Shown here: piece after piece, positions 33,381-42,546 of the stretch
Layout of the letters: every line of letters begins with the position of its first letter
Position numbering within the stretch: position 1 is the stretch's first letter
Assembly (NCBI RefSeq): GCF_041928815.1
Contig: NZ_JBHFEI010000006.1
Span: 62,001 to 126,000, forward strand
DNA: 64,000 bases
Reading direction: 5' to 3'
From: JBHFEI01 sp041928815
GTDB lineage: Bacteria > Pseudomonadota > Alphaproteobacteria > Rhizobiales > Rhizobiaceae
Translations under genes and position numbers: made by a program
Notes under the pieces: generated by a model
Databases searched by the model: none
Told to the model about the DNA's origin: nothing
Seen by the model: only the letters and a program-made list of their open reading frames with translations

Positions 33381-34604
33381 ATGCATGCCCCCGCCCCGGC
33401 ACCGGCCGGGATTCCCGGCCTGTCGAAGACGGCCTTCGTCTCGCTGATGGCCATGCTGATGGCGATCAACGCCATCTCGATCGACATCATGCTGCCGGGA
33501 CTGCAGGAAATCGGCGCCAGCCTCGGCGTCGCCGACGAGAATCAGCGCCAGCTGGTCCTGTCGAGCTACATGCTCGGCACCGGCGTCACCCAGCTCTTCT
33601 TCGGCCCCCTGTCGGATCGTTTCGGCCGCAAGGGCGCGCTGCTCGGTGGCCTGTTCGTCTATACGGCCTGCGCCTTCGCCATCGCCTTCGTGCCCACCTT
33701 CTCCGCGCTGCTGATCCTGCGCTTCGTGCAGGGCGCGGGTGCGGCCGCGACCCGCGTCGTCACCGTTTCCATCGTCCGCGACGTCTATGGCGGGCGGCAG
33801 ATGGCCGAGATCATGTCGCTGGTCTTCATGGTGTTCATGCTCGTGCCGGTGATCGCGCCGAGCATCGGCCAGTTGATCATGCTGTTCGGCGAGTGGCACC
33901 TGATCTTCCTCGTCGTCGCCGCCTTCGGCCTCTTCGTCGCCGCGAACGTCTTCTTTCGCCTGCCGGAAACGCTGAAGCCCGAGAACCGCCGCGATTTCAC
34001 CTTCCGCGTCATCGCCGACGGCTTCCGCATCGTGCTGACCAACCGCATGGCGCTGTTCTATTCGCTGGCGACCTCGGTCCTCTTCGGGTCGCTGTTCGGC
34101 TTCGTCAATTCCTCGCAGCAGGTCTTCGACGGCGTTTACGGCCTCGGCGTCTGGTTCCCGCTCGCCTTTGCCGCCTTTGCCGGGACGATGGCGCTCGCTT
34201 CCTTCGTCAATTCCCGCCTCGTCAAGCGTTTCGGCATGCGCCACCTGTCGCAGACGGCGCTGCTCGGCTTCACCGTGTCGAGCTTCCTCTGGATGGTCGC
34301 GTCGCTGTCCGGCTTCCTGCCGCTCTGGCTGTTCGCCATCCTCTATGGCGCGACGATCTTCCAGTTCGGCCTGATCGTCTCGAACTTCAATGCGATGGCG
34401 ATGGAGCCGCTCGGCCATGTCGCCGGCACCGCCTCCTCCGTCCTCGGCTTCACCCAGACGATCCTCGGCGCCGTCATCGGCGCCTCGATCGGCCAGGCCT
34501 TCGACGGGACGGTGACGCCGCTGGCCGTCAGCTTCTTCGCCATCGCCCTGGTCGCCATCCTGTTGGTGCTGGTCGCCGAAGGCGGGCGGCTGTTCCGCAC
34601 CTGA
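33381..34604 (+). CDS. MFS drug exporter, Bcr/CflA family (first of tandem pair)
   Basis: A 407-residue, 12-helix major-facilitator protein of the Bcr/CflA drug:H+ antiporter branch. It carries ISIDIMLPGLQEIG in helix 1, the loop 2-3 signature GPLSDRFGRKGALLGG, and RFVQGAGAAATRVVTVSIVRD in helix 4. It probably exports bicyclomycin-, sulfonamide- or chloramphenicol-like compounds. ATG 33381 is chosen because upstream in-frame sequence is not hydrophobic and not family-like. A paralogue follows after 36 bp. Confidence 0.88.
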   Translation: MHAPAPAPAGIPGLSKTAFVSLMAMLMAINAISIDIMLPGLQEIGASLGVADENQRQLVLSSYMLGTGVTQLFFGPLSDRFGRKGALLGGLFVYTACAFAIAFVPTFSALLILRFVQGAGAAATRVVTVSIVRDVYGGRQMAEIMSLVFMVFMLVPVIAPSIGQLIMLFGEWHLIFLVVAAFGLFVAANVFFRLPETLKPENRRDFTFRVIADGFRIVLTNRMALFYSLATSVLFGSLFGFVNSSQQVFDGVYGLGVWFPLAFAAFAGTMALASFVNSRLVKRFGMRHLSQTALLGFTVSSFLWMVASLSGFLPLWLFAILYGATIFQFGLIVSNFNAMAMEPLGHVAGTASSVLGFTQTILGAVIGASIGQAFDGTVTPLAVSFFAIALVAILLVLVAEGGRLFRT

Positions 34605-34640
34605 CTTTTCAAAGAATCACAGACACTCGAAAGCACCTCC

Positions 34641-35915
34641 ATGTCCGCTCAACCGACCTCCACGCCGAATGGTGCCGCCCGCATTGGCATGGGCATCGGC
34701 GAATTCATCGTCACCATCGCCCTGATGACGGCGAGCATCGCACTCGCCATCGACATCATGCTGCCGGCCCTGCCCCGCATCGGCGAGGCGCTCGCCGTCG
34801 AGAACATGAACGACACGCAGCTGATCATCGGTGTGTTCTTCCTCGGCTTCGGCTGTTCGCAGATCCTGTTCGGCTCGATTTCCGATGCGTTCGGCCGCCG
34901 CCGCGTGCTGCTCGGCGGGCTTGCCTTCTTCACCGTCACCACCTTTGCCGCCGCCTGGACGACGAGCTTCGAGATGCTGCTGGTGCTGCGCTTCCTGCAA
35001 GGCGTCGGAGGTGCTGCGGTGCGCATCACCACGATGGCGGTCGTGCGCGACTGCTTCGGCGGCCGCGACATGGCGCGCGTCATGTCCTATGTGATGATCG
35101 TCTTCATGCTGGTGCCGATCATCGCGCCCTCGGCCGGACAGGCGATCGTCGCGGTTGCGCCCTGGTACTGGATTTTCATCGCGCTCGGTGTCGCGGGCGC
35201 GGTGCTCTTTGCCTGGGCCTCGACGCGCATGGCCGAATCGCTGCCGCGGGAGGAGCGCATTCCGCTCTCCTTCGCCGCCGTCGGCCAGGGTTTCGCGGCG
35301 GTGCTGACCAACCGCATCACCTGCGGCTACATGATCGGCCTGACCTTGTTCACGGCGGTGATCTGCGCCTATGTCGTCAGCGTGCCGCAGATCTTCGGCG
35401 AGGTCTACGGCCTCGGCGACTGGCTGCCGCTCGCCTTCGCCGGGACGGCGGGCGGCATCGCGGTGGCGAATTTCGCCAACGGCGCCTTCGTCCGCCGCTT
35501 CGGCATGCGGCGCATCTCCCATGTCGGCATGATCCTGTTCACGCTGGTCGCCGCGCTCGGCTTCGCGGTCGCGCTCGCCGGCAAGCCCTCTTTCGTGTTC
35601 ACCTATGCCGCTTTTACCGCGCTTTTGATGATGTTCGCGGTGATCGCGACCAACTTCACCGCGATCAGCCTCGAACCGATGGGCCATATCGCCGGAACCG
35701 CGACGGCAGTCACCGGCTTCGTCTCGACGACGGGCGGCGCGCTGATCGGCGGCGCGGTCGGGCAGATGTTCGACGGAACCGTGGTGCCGCTCTTCGGTGG
35801 CTATGCGCTCTTCGGCCTGCTGTCGATCGCCTCGACGCTCTGGGCTGAGGGCGGCAAGCTCTTCACCCATCCGGGCGATGCGCCCACCGCGGAGATCGCC
35901 GGCGGCCATTTCTGA
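34641..35915 (+). CDS. MFS drug exporter, Bcr/CflA family (second of tandem pair)
   Basis: A 424-residue paralogue of the preceding protein, with SIALAIDIMLPALPRIGEAL, GSISDAFGRRRVLLGG and LRFLQGVGGAAVRITTMAVVRD. Both share the C-terminal block EPMGHIAGTATAVTGFVSTT with G(Q/A)xFDGTV, so they are products of a tandem duplication. The two genes form an operon ended by the terminator at 35924-35961. The exported substrate is unknown. Confidence 0.88.
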   Translation: MSAQPTSTPNGAARIGMGIGEFIVTIALMTASIALAIDIMLPALPRIGEALAVENMNDTQLIIGVFFLGFGCSQILFGSISDAFGRRRVLLGGLAFFTVTTFAAAWTTSFEMLLVLRFLQGVGGAAVRITTMAVVRDCFGGRDMARVMSYVMIVFMLVPIIAPSAGQAIVAVAPWYWIFIALGVAGAVLFAWASTRMAESLPREERIPLSFAAVGQGFAAVLTNRITCGYMIGLTLFTAVICAYVVSVPQIFGEVYGLGDWLPLAFAGTAGGIAVANFANGAFVRRFGMRRISHVGMILFTLVAALGFAVALAGKPSFVFTYAAFTALLMMFAVIATNFTAISLEPMGHIAGTATAVTGFVSTTGGALIGGAVGQMFDGTVVPLFGGYALFGLLSIASTLWAEGGKLFTHPGDAPTAEIAGGHF

Positions 35916-35923
35916 GGCGCATG

Positions 35924-35961
35924 TGAAAAGGCCCGCGCCGTCGCCGGCGCGGGCCTTTTCA
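35924..35961. terminator. Bidirectional intrinsic terminator
   Basis: GAAAAGGCCCGCGCC, loop GTCGCC, GGCGCGGGCCTTTTC is an almost fully symmetric stem with A's and T's at its ends. It lies between the converging exporter pair and the inositol-phosphatase-family gene, so it can serve both. Confidence 0.88.
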
Positions 35962-35984
35962 GGGGTCGTGTCGCGAAAGGTCCG

Positions 35985-36809
35985 TCAGACGACGAAGACG
36001 TCGCGGCGCAGCGCCTGCCAGCTGTCCTTGTCGGTCGCGATCAGAAGGCCGCCGTCGAACGTGTGCGGCAGGTAGCGCGAGCCGTCGAAACGCGCGACAT
36101 GGGCGCCAGCCTCCTCGGCGATCAGCGAACCGGCCAGGTGATCCCAGGGCATCAGCTTCTGGTACATCATGAAATGCAGGTGCCCGTCGGCGAAGGTGCG
36201 GTATTCGTGCGCGGCGCAGCGATAGCTGGTCGCCATGCGCACTTCCGCCAGATTCCCCATGACGATGCGGCGCTGCTCGATCGGATAGAAGCCGACCGAG
36301 GCGATGCCGGTCATCGCCGGCAGCGCCACGGGGGCGGCGATCGACAGGCGGCGCCGCGCGCCGTCCGGCTTGACGATGAAGGCGCCGGCGCCCTTCTCGG
36401 CGATGGCCCAGTCCTTGCCGATCGGATCGTAGATGATGCCGGCAACGGTCTCGCCCTTCGAGACGACGCTCGCCATGACGCCGAACAGCGGCATGCCGGC
36501 GGCGAAGTTGAACGTGCCGTCGATCGGATCGATGACAAGCGCAAGGTCGGCATCCTTCAGCCGGTAGAGGAGGTCGGGATCGGCCGCGACCGATTCCTCG
36601 CCGATAAAGACCACATCGGGCGCGAGCTCGGCGATCTTCGCCTTGATCAGCCGCTCCGCCGCCTCGTCCGCCTCGGTGACGAGATCGATCGCCTCGGTCT
36701 TGATCCGGACGTCGTCGGTGCCGAGATTGCGGAAGCGCGGCATGATCTCGACGCGGGCCGCCTCCTCGAGCAGCGAGGAGAGCAGGGCGACGTCTAGGCT
36801 GGTGGTCAT
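35985..36809 (-). CDS. Inositol monophosphatase family protein
   Basis: A 274-residue Mg-dependent phosphatase of the IMPase/CysQ/SuhB superfamily. Metal-binding motifs are complete: IGEESVA near residue 70, DPIDGTFNF near 91-99 and MPWDHLAG near 218. Its exact substrate (inositol phosphate, PAP, histidinol phosphate) cannot be told. The start overlaps the ttcA stop (ATGA, 36806-36809), so the two are translationally coupled. Confidence 0.9.
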   Translation of the reverse strand: MTTSLDVALLSSLLEEAARVEIMPRFRNLGTDDVRIKTEAIDLVTEADEAAERLIKAKIAELAPDVVFIGEESVAADPDLLYRLKDADLALVIDPIDGTFNFAAGMPLFGVMASVVSKGETVAGIIYDPIGKDWAIAEKGAGAFIVKPDGARRRLSIAAPVALPAMTGIASVGFYPIEQRRIVMGNLAEVRMATSYRCAAHEYRTFADGHLHFMMYQKLMPWDHLAGSLIAEEAGAHVARFDGSRYLPHTFDGGLLIATDKDSWQALRRDVFVV

Positions 36810-37741
36810 TCTTTCGGCTCCGGAACGAGGGTTTTGAAATCGAAAAGGCTCGGATCGAGCAGATGCGACGGGTTCACATGGCCGAGCGCGCGCAGCATCG
36901 CATCCTTCCGGCCGGGCATGCGGGCCTCGATGGAGGCAAGCATCGCCTTCATCGCATTGCGCTCCAGCCCATCCTGCGAGCCGCAGAGGTCGCAGGGAAT
37001 GATCGGGAACGCCATCCCGGCGGCAAACTTCGCCAGATCGTCCTCCGCCGCATAGGCGAGCGGCCGGAGCACGAGAAGGTCGCCCTCGTCGTTGACGAGC
37101 TTCGCCGGCATCGCCGCCAGCCGGCCGCCGTGGAACAGGTTCATGAAGAAGGTCTCGAGGATATCCTCGCGGTGATGGCCGAGCACCAGCGCGTCGCAGC
37201 CCTCCTCGCGGGCGATCCGGTAGAGATTGCCGCGCCGCAGCCGCGAACAGAGCGCGCAATAGGTGGCGCCCTCCGGCACCTTCTCCTTCACGATGGAATA
37301 GGTGTCGCGGTATTCGATGCGGTGCCGCACACCGATCGAGGCGAGATAATCCGGCAGCACATGCTTCGGAAAGTTCGGCTGGCCCTGGTCGAGGTTGCAG
37401 GCGACGAGTTCGACCGGGAGCAGCCCGCGCCACTGGAGATCGAGGAGCAGGGCGAGCAGGCTGTAGCTGTCCTTGCCGCCGGAAACGCCGACCAGCCAGC
37501 GCTTCGGCGGGCCGGCAAGCATGCCGAAATCCTCGATCGCCTGGCGCACCTGCCGCAGCAGCCGTTTGCGCAGCTTGTTGAACGACACCGATTGCGGCAT
37601 GGCGCGGAAGACGGCGGGCAGGTCGCCCGTGCCGGCGGCATCGCCGGAATGAGCGTCGGCGTCGAAGGCATCGGGTGAAGCGGCAGCGGTCACGGGCAAG
37701 CGGTCCGGAAACGATCGGGCGAAACGGCCATCGGGCGGCAA
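36806..37741 (-). CDS. ttcA: tRNA 2-thiocytidine(32) synthetase
   Basis: TtcA thiolates C32 in certain tRNAs using ATP and a [4Fe-4S] cluster. The 311-residue protein has the PP-loop SGGKDS near residue 91, CALC near 166 and CDLCGS near 257, which supply the cluster cysteines, and VLGHHREDILETFFMNL. An N-terminal extension of about 45 residues is low in similarity, so a later start is possible. It is the upstream gene of the pair with the IMPase-family gene. Confidence 0.93.
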   Translation of the reverse strand: MPPDGRFARSFPDRLPVTAAASPDAFDADAHSGDAAGTGDLPAVFRAMPQSVSFNKLRKRLLRQVRQAIEDFGMLAGPPKRWLVGVSGGKDSYSLLALLLDLQWRGLLPVELVACNLDQGQPNFPKHVLPDYLASIGVRHRIEYRDTYSIVKEKVPEGATYCALCSRLRRGNLYRIAREEGCDALVLGHHREDILETFFMNLFHGGRLAAMPAKLVNDEGDLLVLRPLAYAAEDDLAKFAAGMAFPIIPCDLCGSQDGLERNAMKAMLASIEARMPGRKDAMLRALGHVNPSHLLDPSLFDFKTLVPEPKE

Positions 37742-37827
37742 GGTTGCTGAACCTCGCCCTGCACTTGCCCCGTCACGCCCGCAAGATCAAGCGAAATACC
37801 CGTGACGGCGCGTTTTTATCCGGTCAC

Positions 37828-38772
37828 TCAGCCGGAAAACACCGACCAGCCGGTGCGCTGCGCCAGCATTTCGAGCGCCAGCGATCCGAGCGCGGAATTG
37901 CCGTTGCTGTTCAGCCCCGGCGACCACACCGCAATGGAGGCCCTGCCCGGCGCGATCGCCAGGATGCCGCCGCCGACGCCGCTCTTGCCCGGCAGGCCGA
38001 CGCGATAGGCGAAGTCACCGGATCCGTCATAATGCCCGCAGGTGAGCATCACGGCATTGATCCGCCGCGCGCGCTGTTCGGAGACGACCGTGTGCCCGGA
38101 GAGCGGATTCCTGCCGTTGCAGGCGAGGTAAAGGCCGGCATGGGCCAGCTGCGCGCAGCTCATCGCGATGGCGCACTGGTGAAAATAGACGCCCAGGACA
38201 TAGTCGACCGGATGGTCGAGCCTGCCGAAGGAGCGCATGAAATGGGCAAGGGCGAGATTCCGGTTGCCGGTCGCCGCTTCCGAGCGGGCGACGTCCCGGT
38301 CGACATGGATGTCGTCGTCATTGGCGAGATGGCGGACGAAGCGCAGGATCTCGCCGATCTCCTCCTTCGGCGTGTGGCCGGAAAGAATGAGGTCGCTGAT
38401 GGTGATCGCGCCGGCATTGATGAAGGGGTTGCGGGGGATGCCACCCTCGTGCTCGAGCTGGACGATCGAGTTGAAGGCCGATCCGGAGGGCTCGCGCCCG
38501 ACGCGTTTCCAGACGTTTTCGCCATACTTACCGAGGGCGATCGTCAGGGTGAACACTTTCGAGATGCTCTGGATGGAGAAGGCAACGTCCGCGTCGCCGC
38601 AGCGCAGCACCCTGCCGTCCGCCATGACGACCGCCATGCCGAAATGCTTCGGGTCGACGCGGGCGAGCTGGGGAATGTAATCGGCAACCTTCCCCTCGCC
38701 GAAACGGGATTTGAGCGTCGCGTGGATCTCGTCGATGATTGCCTGCAGGTCGGCTGGTCTGTCTGTTCTCAT
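37828..38772 (-). CDS. glsA: Glutaminase
   Basis: This enzyme hydrolyses glutamine to glutamate and ammonia. The 314-residue protein is a serine-dependent beta-lactamase-fold glutaminase. The Ser-x-x-Lys catalytic motif is SISK near residue 70, and GGIPRNPFINAGAI, GRLDHPVDYVLGVYFHQCAI and GLPGKSGVGGGI are all family signatures. Some rhizobial homologues contribute to acid tolerance through ammonia release. It stands alone, downstream of the ialB terminator. Confidence 0.95.
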   Translation of the reverse strand: MRTDRPADLQAIIDEIHATLKSRFGEGKVADYIPQLARVDPKHFGMAVVMADGRVLRCGDADVAFSIQSISKVFTLTIALGKYGENVWKRVGREPSGSAFNSIVQLEHEGGIPRNPFINAGAITISDLILSGHTPKEEIGEILRFVRHLANDDDIHVDRDVARSEAATGNRNLALAHFMRSFGRLDHPVDYVLGVYFHQCAIAMSCAQLAHAGLYLACNGRNPLSGHTVVSEQRARRINAVMLTCGHYDGSGDFAYRVGLPGKSGVGGGILAIAPGRASIAVWSPGLNSNGNSALGSLALEMLAQRTGWSVFSG

Positions 38773-38863
38773 GGAATCCGGTCCGCATTCCTTGCAGGGT
38801 TCGAGGAGATCCGTTGGTCGACCCTTCCATGCAAGGGGAATGCCGAACGGGTCTCACGCCTCC

Positions 38864-38899
38864 AACAAAAAGACCTCCGGACATTTCGCCGGAGGTCTT
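38864..38899 (-). terminator. Intrinsic terminator of the ialB-family gene
   Basis: On the minus strand AGACCTCCGG, loop CGAAATGT, CCGGAGGTCT is followed by TTTTTGTT. It lies about 30 bp after the stop at 38928. Confidence 0.9.
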
Positions 38900-38927
38900 C
38901 TGCAATCCTTACAAAGGGAAGGCGCGG

Positions 38928-39566
38928 TTACTGCTGCTTGGCGGCCTTCTGCGCGTCTTCGAGCTTCTTGCGGGCGTCTTCGGCCTTCTTCTGCATTTCT
39001 TCCTGCAGCAGGCGTTGGCGCTCCTCGAGCTTGGACTGCTCGATCGGCTCGCCGTCGAAGGCGCCGGTGAAGCCTTCCAGCGAGATCTTGATCGGGTTCG
39101 GGGCACGCTGGAAGTTGACGGAGGTGAACACGACCTCGCCGCCCTTCTTCAGGCTGGCGATCATGCCGTCCGTCAGCGGAACCTCGGCGATGCACTTATC
39201 GGGCATGCAGACGGCATAGTCGAGCTTCGCGGCCTTGCCGCCGTCGATCTGCATCTGGATGCCGGTCGGGATCAGCCGCGCCGACGGCACCGAAACCTGC
39301 ATCAGCTTGCGGTTGGTCTTGCCCTGCACGGTGATCAGGCCGATGGCGGTGACCAGCTGGCCGTTGCTGGCGGTCAGCAGGTTCTGCACGATGCAGACGT
39401 CGTTGTCTTCCTGCTTGGTGCAGACCTTGAACCAGCCCTGCGGGGTCCGGCCGCCGCCGGCCTGAGCCTGCTGGGCCGACGCCGTCGCCGGCATCGCGGC
39501 GGCTGCCATCGAAAGTCCGAGAGCCGATACCGCCATCCTGGCTGCGAAAGTCGATGTGAAGCTCAT
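38928..39566 (-). CDS. Invasion-associated locus B (IalB) family exported protein
   Basis: A 212-residue protein with a signal peptide (MAVSALGLSMAAAAMPATASA). The mature IalB domain (about 40-165) includes GWFKVCTKQEDNDVCIV, CMPDKCIAEVPL and GGEVVFTSVNFQRAPNPIKISLEGFTGAF, with paired cysteines suited to disulfides in the periplasm. The C terminus is a charged coiled coil (LEERQRLLQEEMQKKAEDARKK). The family was named in Bartonella, but it is general in rhizobia and its molecular role is unclear. Confidence 0.92.
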   Translation of the reverse strand: MSFTSTFAARMAVSALGLSMAAAAMPATASAQQAQAGGGRTPQGWFKVCTKQEDNDVCIVQNLLTASNGQLVTAIGLITVQGKTNRKLMQVSVPSARLIPTGIQMQIDGGKAAKLDYAVCMPDKCIAEVPLTDGMIASLKKGGEVVFTSVNFQRAPNPIKISLEGFTGAFDGEPIEQSKLEERQRLLQEEMQKKAEDARKKLEDAQKAAKQQ

Positions 39567-39839
39567 AAGATGTCCGTCTCCTGAAGTTCGGTCGCTCGAG
39601 CCGCAGACCGCGGTCGCGATCCCATGCGCCCTGGATCGCCCGCTCTCCTCCTTGCCAAATAAGGCAAATGAATGGCCCCTGTCCTCACTCCGTCTACATC
39701 GCAGCGCGCGGTTTATCCAGCCTCCCGCCAGAATTTTTGATCACGATTGATCGACCGATTCGGCCCTTCATTGGAAATCCGAGGCGCCATGCTAGGTTAG
39801 GCCGAGTCGCCGGAACGGACGACACGAGGGAGACGGACA

Positions 39840-41654
39840 GTGCGTGGTCTGATACTGGGTTTGACATCGCTTCTCGCTGCGCTCGCGGCGGCGCTGCCCG
39901 CGTGGGCCGAGCCGGTGCACGGGATCGCGATGCACGGGTCGCCGGCGCTCGGGCCCGACTTCCCGCATTTTCCCTATGTCAATCCGGACGCAAAGAAGGG
40001 CGGCCGCATCGCCTATGGCGTCGTCGGCACCTTCGACAGCCTCAATCCCTTCATCCTGAAGAGCATGCGCACCACCGCGCGCGGCATGTGGGATCCGGAG
40101 ATGGGCAATCTCGTCTACGAGTCGCTGATGCAGCGCTCGCGCGACGAGGCCTTCAGCCTCTACGGGCTTTTGGCGCAATCGGTCGAATGGGACGAGGACC
40201 GCACCTTCATCCAGTTCAACCTAAACCCGGCCGCGCGCTGGGCCGACGGCCAGCCGGTGACGGCCGACGACGTCATCTTCACCTTCGAGCTGATGCGCGA
40301 CAAGGGCCGCGTTCCCTTCTCCACCCGGCTCGCCAAGGTCGAGACGATGGAGAAGGTCGGCACGAACGGCGTGCGCTTCACGTTCAAGGCCGGCACCGAC
40401 CGCGAGTTCCCGCTGCTGCTCGCTTTGTCGCCGGTGCTGCCGAAACATGCGACGGACCCGGCCACCTTTGACCAGACGACGCTGAAGGCGCCGATGGGCT
40501 CCGGACCCTATGCGATCGACCACGTCTCCGCCGGGGAGAAGATCGTCTTCAAGCGCAATCCGGACTACTGGGGCAAGGACCTGCCCTCGAAGGTCGGCTT
40601 CGACAATTACGACACGATCTCGATCGAGTATTTCCTGCAGGACAGCACGCTGTTCGAGGCCTTCAAGAAGGGCGAGGTCGATGTGTACATGGAAGGCAGC
40701 CCGACGAAGTGGTCGCGCGGCTACAATTTTCCCGCCGTCGTCACCGGCGACGTGATCAAGGACACCTTCACGCCGAAGACGCCGTCGGGCATGCTCGGCT
40801 TCGTCTTCAACACCCGCCGGCCCGTCTTCGACAACCTGAAACTGCGCCAGGGCCTCGCCCTCGTCTTCGATTTCGAATGGGTGAACCGCAACCTCTTCGA
40901 CGGCGCCTATACCCGCACCCAGAGCTACTGGCAGAACTCCAGCCTCTCCTATCTCGATACGCCGGCCGACGACCGGGAACTCGGGCTGATCGGCGCCGCG
41001 CGCGACCGCATCCTGCCGTCGGTTCTCGACGGGAGCTACCGCCTGCCGGTGACCGATGCGTCGGGGCGCGACCGTAACGTGCTGCGCGAGGCGGTCAACC
41101 TGATGCGCGAGGCCGGCTACACGATCAAGAACGGCAAGATGAGCAACGAGGGCGGCGTTCCGCTCGCCTTCGAGATCATGACGCAGAACGAGGGACAGGA
41201 GAAAGTGGCGCTCTCCTACCAGCGCTCGCTCGCCGCCCTCGGCATCAGCGCCTCCGTCCGCACCGTCGACGATTCCCAGTACCAGAAGCGCAGCCAGACC
41301 TTCGACTACGACGTCATCGTCAAGGCCTATGCCTCCTCGCTCTCACCGGGCATCGAGCAGATCTCCTACTGGGGCTCGGTGTCGCGCGACCGGCAGGGCA
41401 GCTCGAACTTCGCCGGCGTCGCCGACAAGGAGGTCGACCGCCTGATCGACAATATCCTCCAGGCCCGCAGCGTCGAGGATTTCGTCGCCGCCGTCCGGGC
41501 GCATGACCGTTTTCTGGTGTCGAATTCCTATCTGGTGCCGCTCTATCATGTCGGCGCCCAGTGGATCGGGCGGCGCAAGCATATCGGAAGGCCGAACACC
41601 GTGCCGCTCTACGGCTACCAGCTGCCGACCTGGTGGGACGAGAACGCCCAGTGA
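39840..41654 (+). CDS. ABC transporter substrate-binding protein, family 5 (YejA-like)
   Basis: A 604-residue periplasmic solute-binding protein of the oligopeptide/nickel class. It has a signal peptide (LILGLTSLLAALAAALPAWA), the family block FDSLNPFIL near residue 62, ARWADGQPVTADDVIFTFELM near 134, and GLALVFDFEWVNRNLFDGAYTR near 340. It most resembles the YejA group that captures microcin-like and other peptides. GTG 39840 follows GAGGGAGA. No permease or ATPase genes adjoin it, so it must share a membrane complex encoded elsewhere. Confidence 0.88.
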   Translation: MRGLILGLTSLLAALAAALPAWAEPVHGIAMHGSPALGPDFPHFPYVNPDAKKGGRIAYGVVGTFDSLNPFILKSMRTTARGMWDPEMGNLVYESLMQRSRDEAFSLYGLLAQSVEWDEDRTFIQFNLNPAARWADGQPVTADDVIFTFELMRDKGRVPFSTRLAKVETMEKVGTNGVRFTFKAGTDREFPLLLALSPVLPKHATDPATFDQTTLKAPMGSGPYAIDHVSAGEKIVFKRNPDYWGKDLPSKVGFDNYDTISIEYFLQDSTLFEAFKKGEVDVYMEGSPTKWSRGYNFPAVVTGDVIKDTFTPKTPSGMLGFVFNTRRPVFDNLKLRQGLALVFDFEWVNRNLFDGAYTRTQSYWQNSSLSYLDTPADDRELGLIGAARDRILPSVLDGSYRLPVTDASGRDRNVLREAVNLMREAGYTIKNGKMSNEGGVPLAFEIMTQNEGQEKVALSYQRSLAALGISASVRTVDDSQYQKRSQTFDYDVIVKAYASSLSPGIEQISYWGSVSRDRQGSSNFAGVADKEVDRLIDNILQARSVEDFVAAVRAHDRFLVSNSYLVPLYHVGAQWIGRRKHIGRPNTVPLYGYQLPTWWDENAQ

Positions 41655-41761
41655 TCGGTCCGGACGCCGCCTTCCCCGCGGCGCACCTTGTTGAAACAGC
41701 GCGACGGGCAGGCCTCGGCGCGCCGTGTCGCCGTTCATTTCCCGCATCGCCTGAAAGGACC

Positions 41762-42427
41762 ATGATGAAAACACTCTCGATCGATGTCGTGTCCGACGTC
41801 GTCTGCCCCTGGTGCTATCTGGGCAAAGCGCGGCTCGACAGGGCCGTCGCCGCGCTTTCGGGCGAGGTCGACGTGCGTATCAACTGGCATCCCTACCAGC
41901 TCGATCCGGACCTGCCGCCGGAGGGCGTCGACCACAAGGCCCATCTCGCCGCCAAGCTCGGCGGGACGCAAGCGGTCGACCGCGCCCATGCCATGCTCCA
42001 GGAACTCGGCCGCGCCGATGGCATCGCCTTCGATTTCGACGCGGTGCGCATCAGCCCGAACACGCTCGACGCGCACAGGCTGATCCGCTGGGCCGCGACC
42101 GGTGGCCCGGAAGCGCAGGACAGGGTCGTCTCGCTGCTGTTCAAGGCCAATTTTGAGGAAGGCCGCAATGTCGGCGACCGGACCGTCCTGCTCGACATCG
42201 CCGAAACGGCCGGCCTGGAGCGTCAGGTGATCGAGACGCTGCTCCTCTCCGAAGCCGACAAGGCCGACATTCTGGCCGAGATCGACGCGGCGCGGCAAAT
42301 GGGGGTCACCGGCGTCCCCTGCTTCATCCTCGACCGGCGCTTCGCGGTCATGGGAGCACAGTCCACGGAGGTGTTGGTCGAGGCGATCCACGATGCGGCA
42401 AACGGTCCGTCGGACGACGCCGGCTGA
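41762..42427 (+). CDS. DsbA-family FrnE-like oxidoreductase
   Basis: A 221-residue thioredoxin-fold protein with the active site CPWC (residues about 16-19 in DVVCPWCYLGK) and a helical insertion. The cis-Pro loop is GVTGVPCFIL, with an extra Cys. Lacking a signal peptide, it is the cytosolic FrnE/2-hydroxychromene-2-carboxylate-isomerase-like subgroup, which catalyses disulfide exchange. GAAAGGACC lies before ATG 41762. Confidence 0.9.
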   Translation: MMKTLSIDVVSDVVCPWCYLGKARLDRAVAALSGEVDVRINWHPYQLDPDLPPEGVDHKAHLAAKLGGTQAVDRAHAMLQELGRADGIAFDFDAVRISPNTLDAHRLIRWAATGGPEAQDRVVSLLFKANFEEGRNVGDRTVLLDIAETAGLERQVIETLLLSEADKADILAEIDAARQMGVTGVPCFILDRRFAVMGAQSTEVLVEAIHDAANGPSDDAG

Positions 42428-42500
42428 CGCGGCGACGTCGAGCGCAAGACGCTTGCGCCGGGTCAAAGCCCTGACGCTGCGTCAGGTGCCTCCCGTTACC

Positions 42501-42531
42501 GAAGCCGGCGGGGGACAACCCCGCCGGCTTC
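42501..42531. terminator. Hairpin between converging genes
   Basis: GAAGCCGGCGGGG, loop GACAA, CCCCGCCGGCTTC is a perfect 13-bp stem between the FrnE-like gene and the end of the BMP operon. No T-run follows on either strand, so termination efficiency is uncertain. Confidence 0.55.
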
Positions 42532-42546
42532 CGACGTTTCAGTGGC

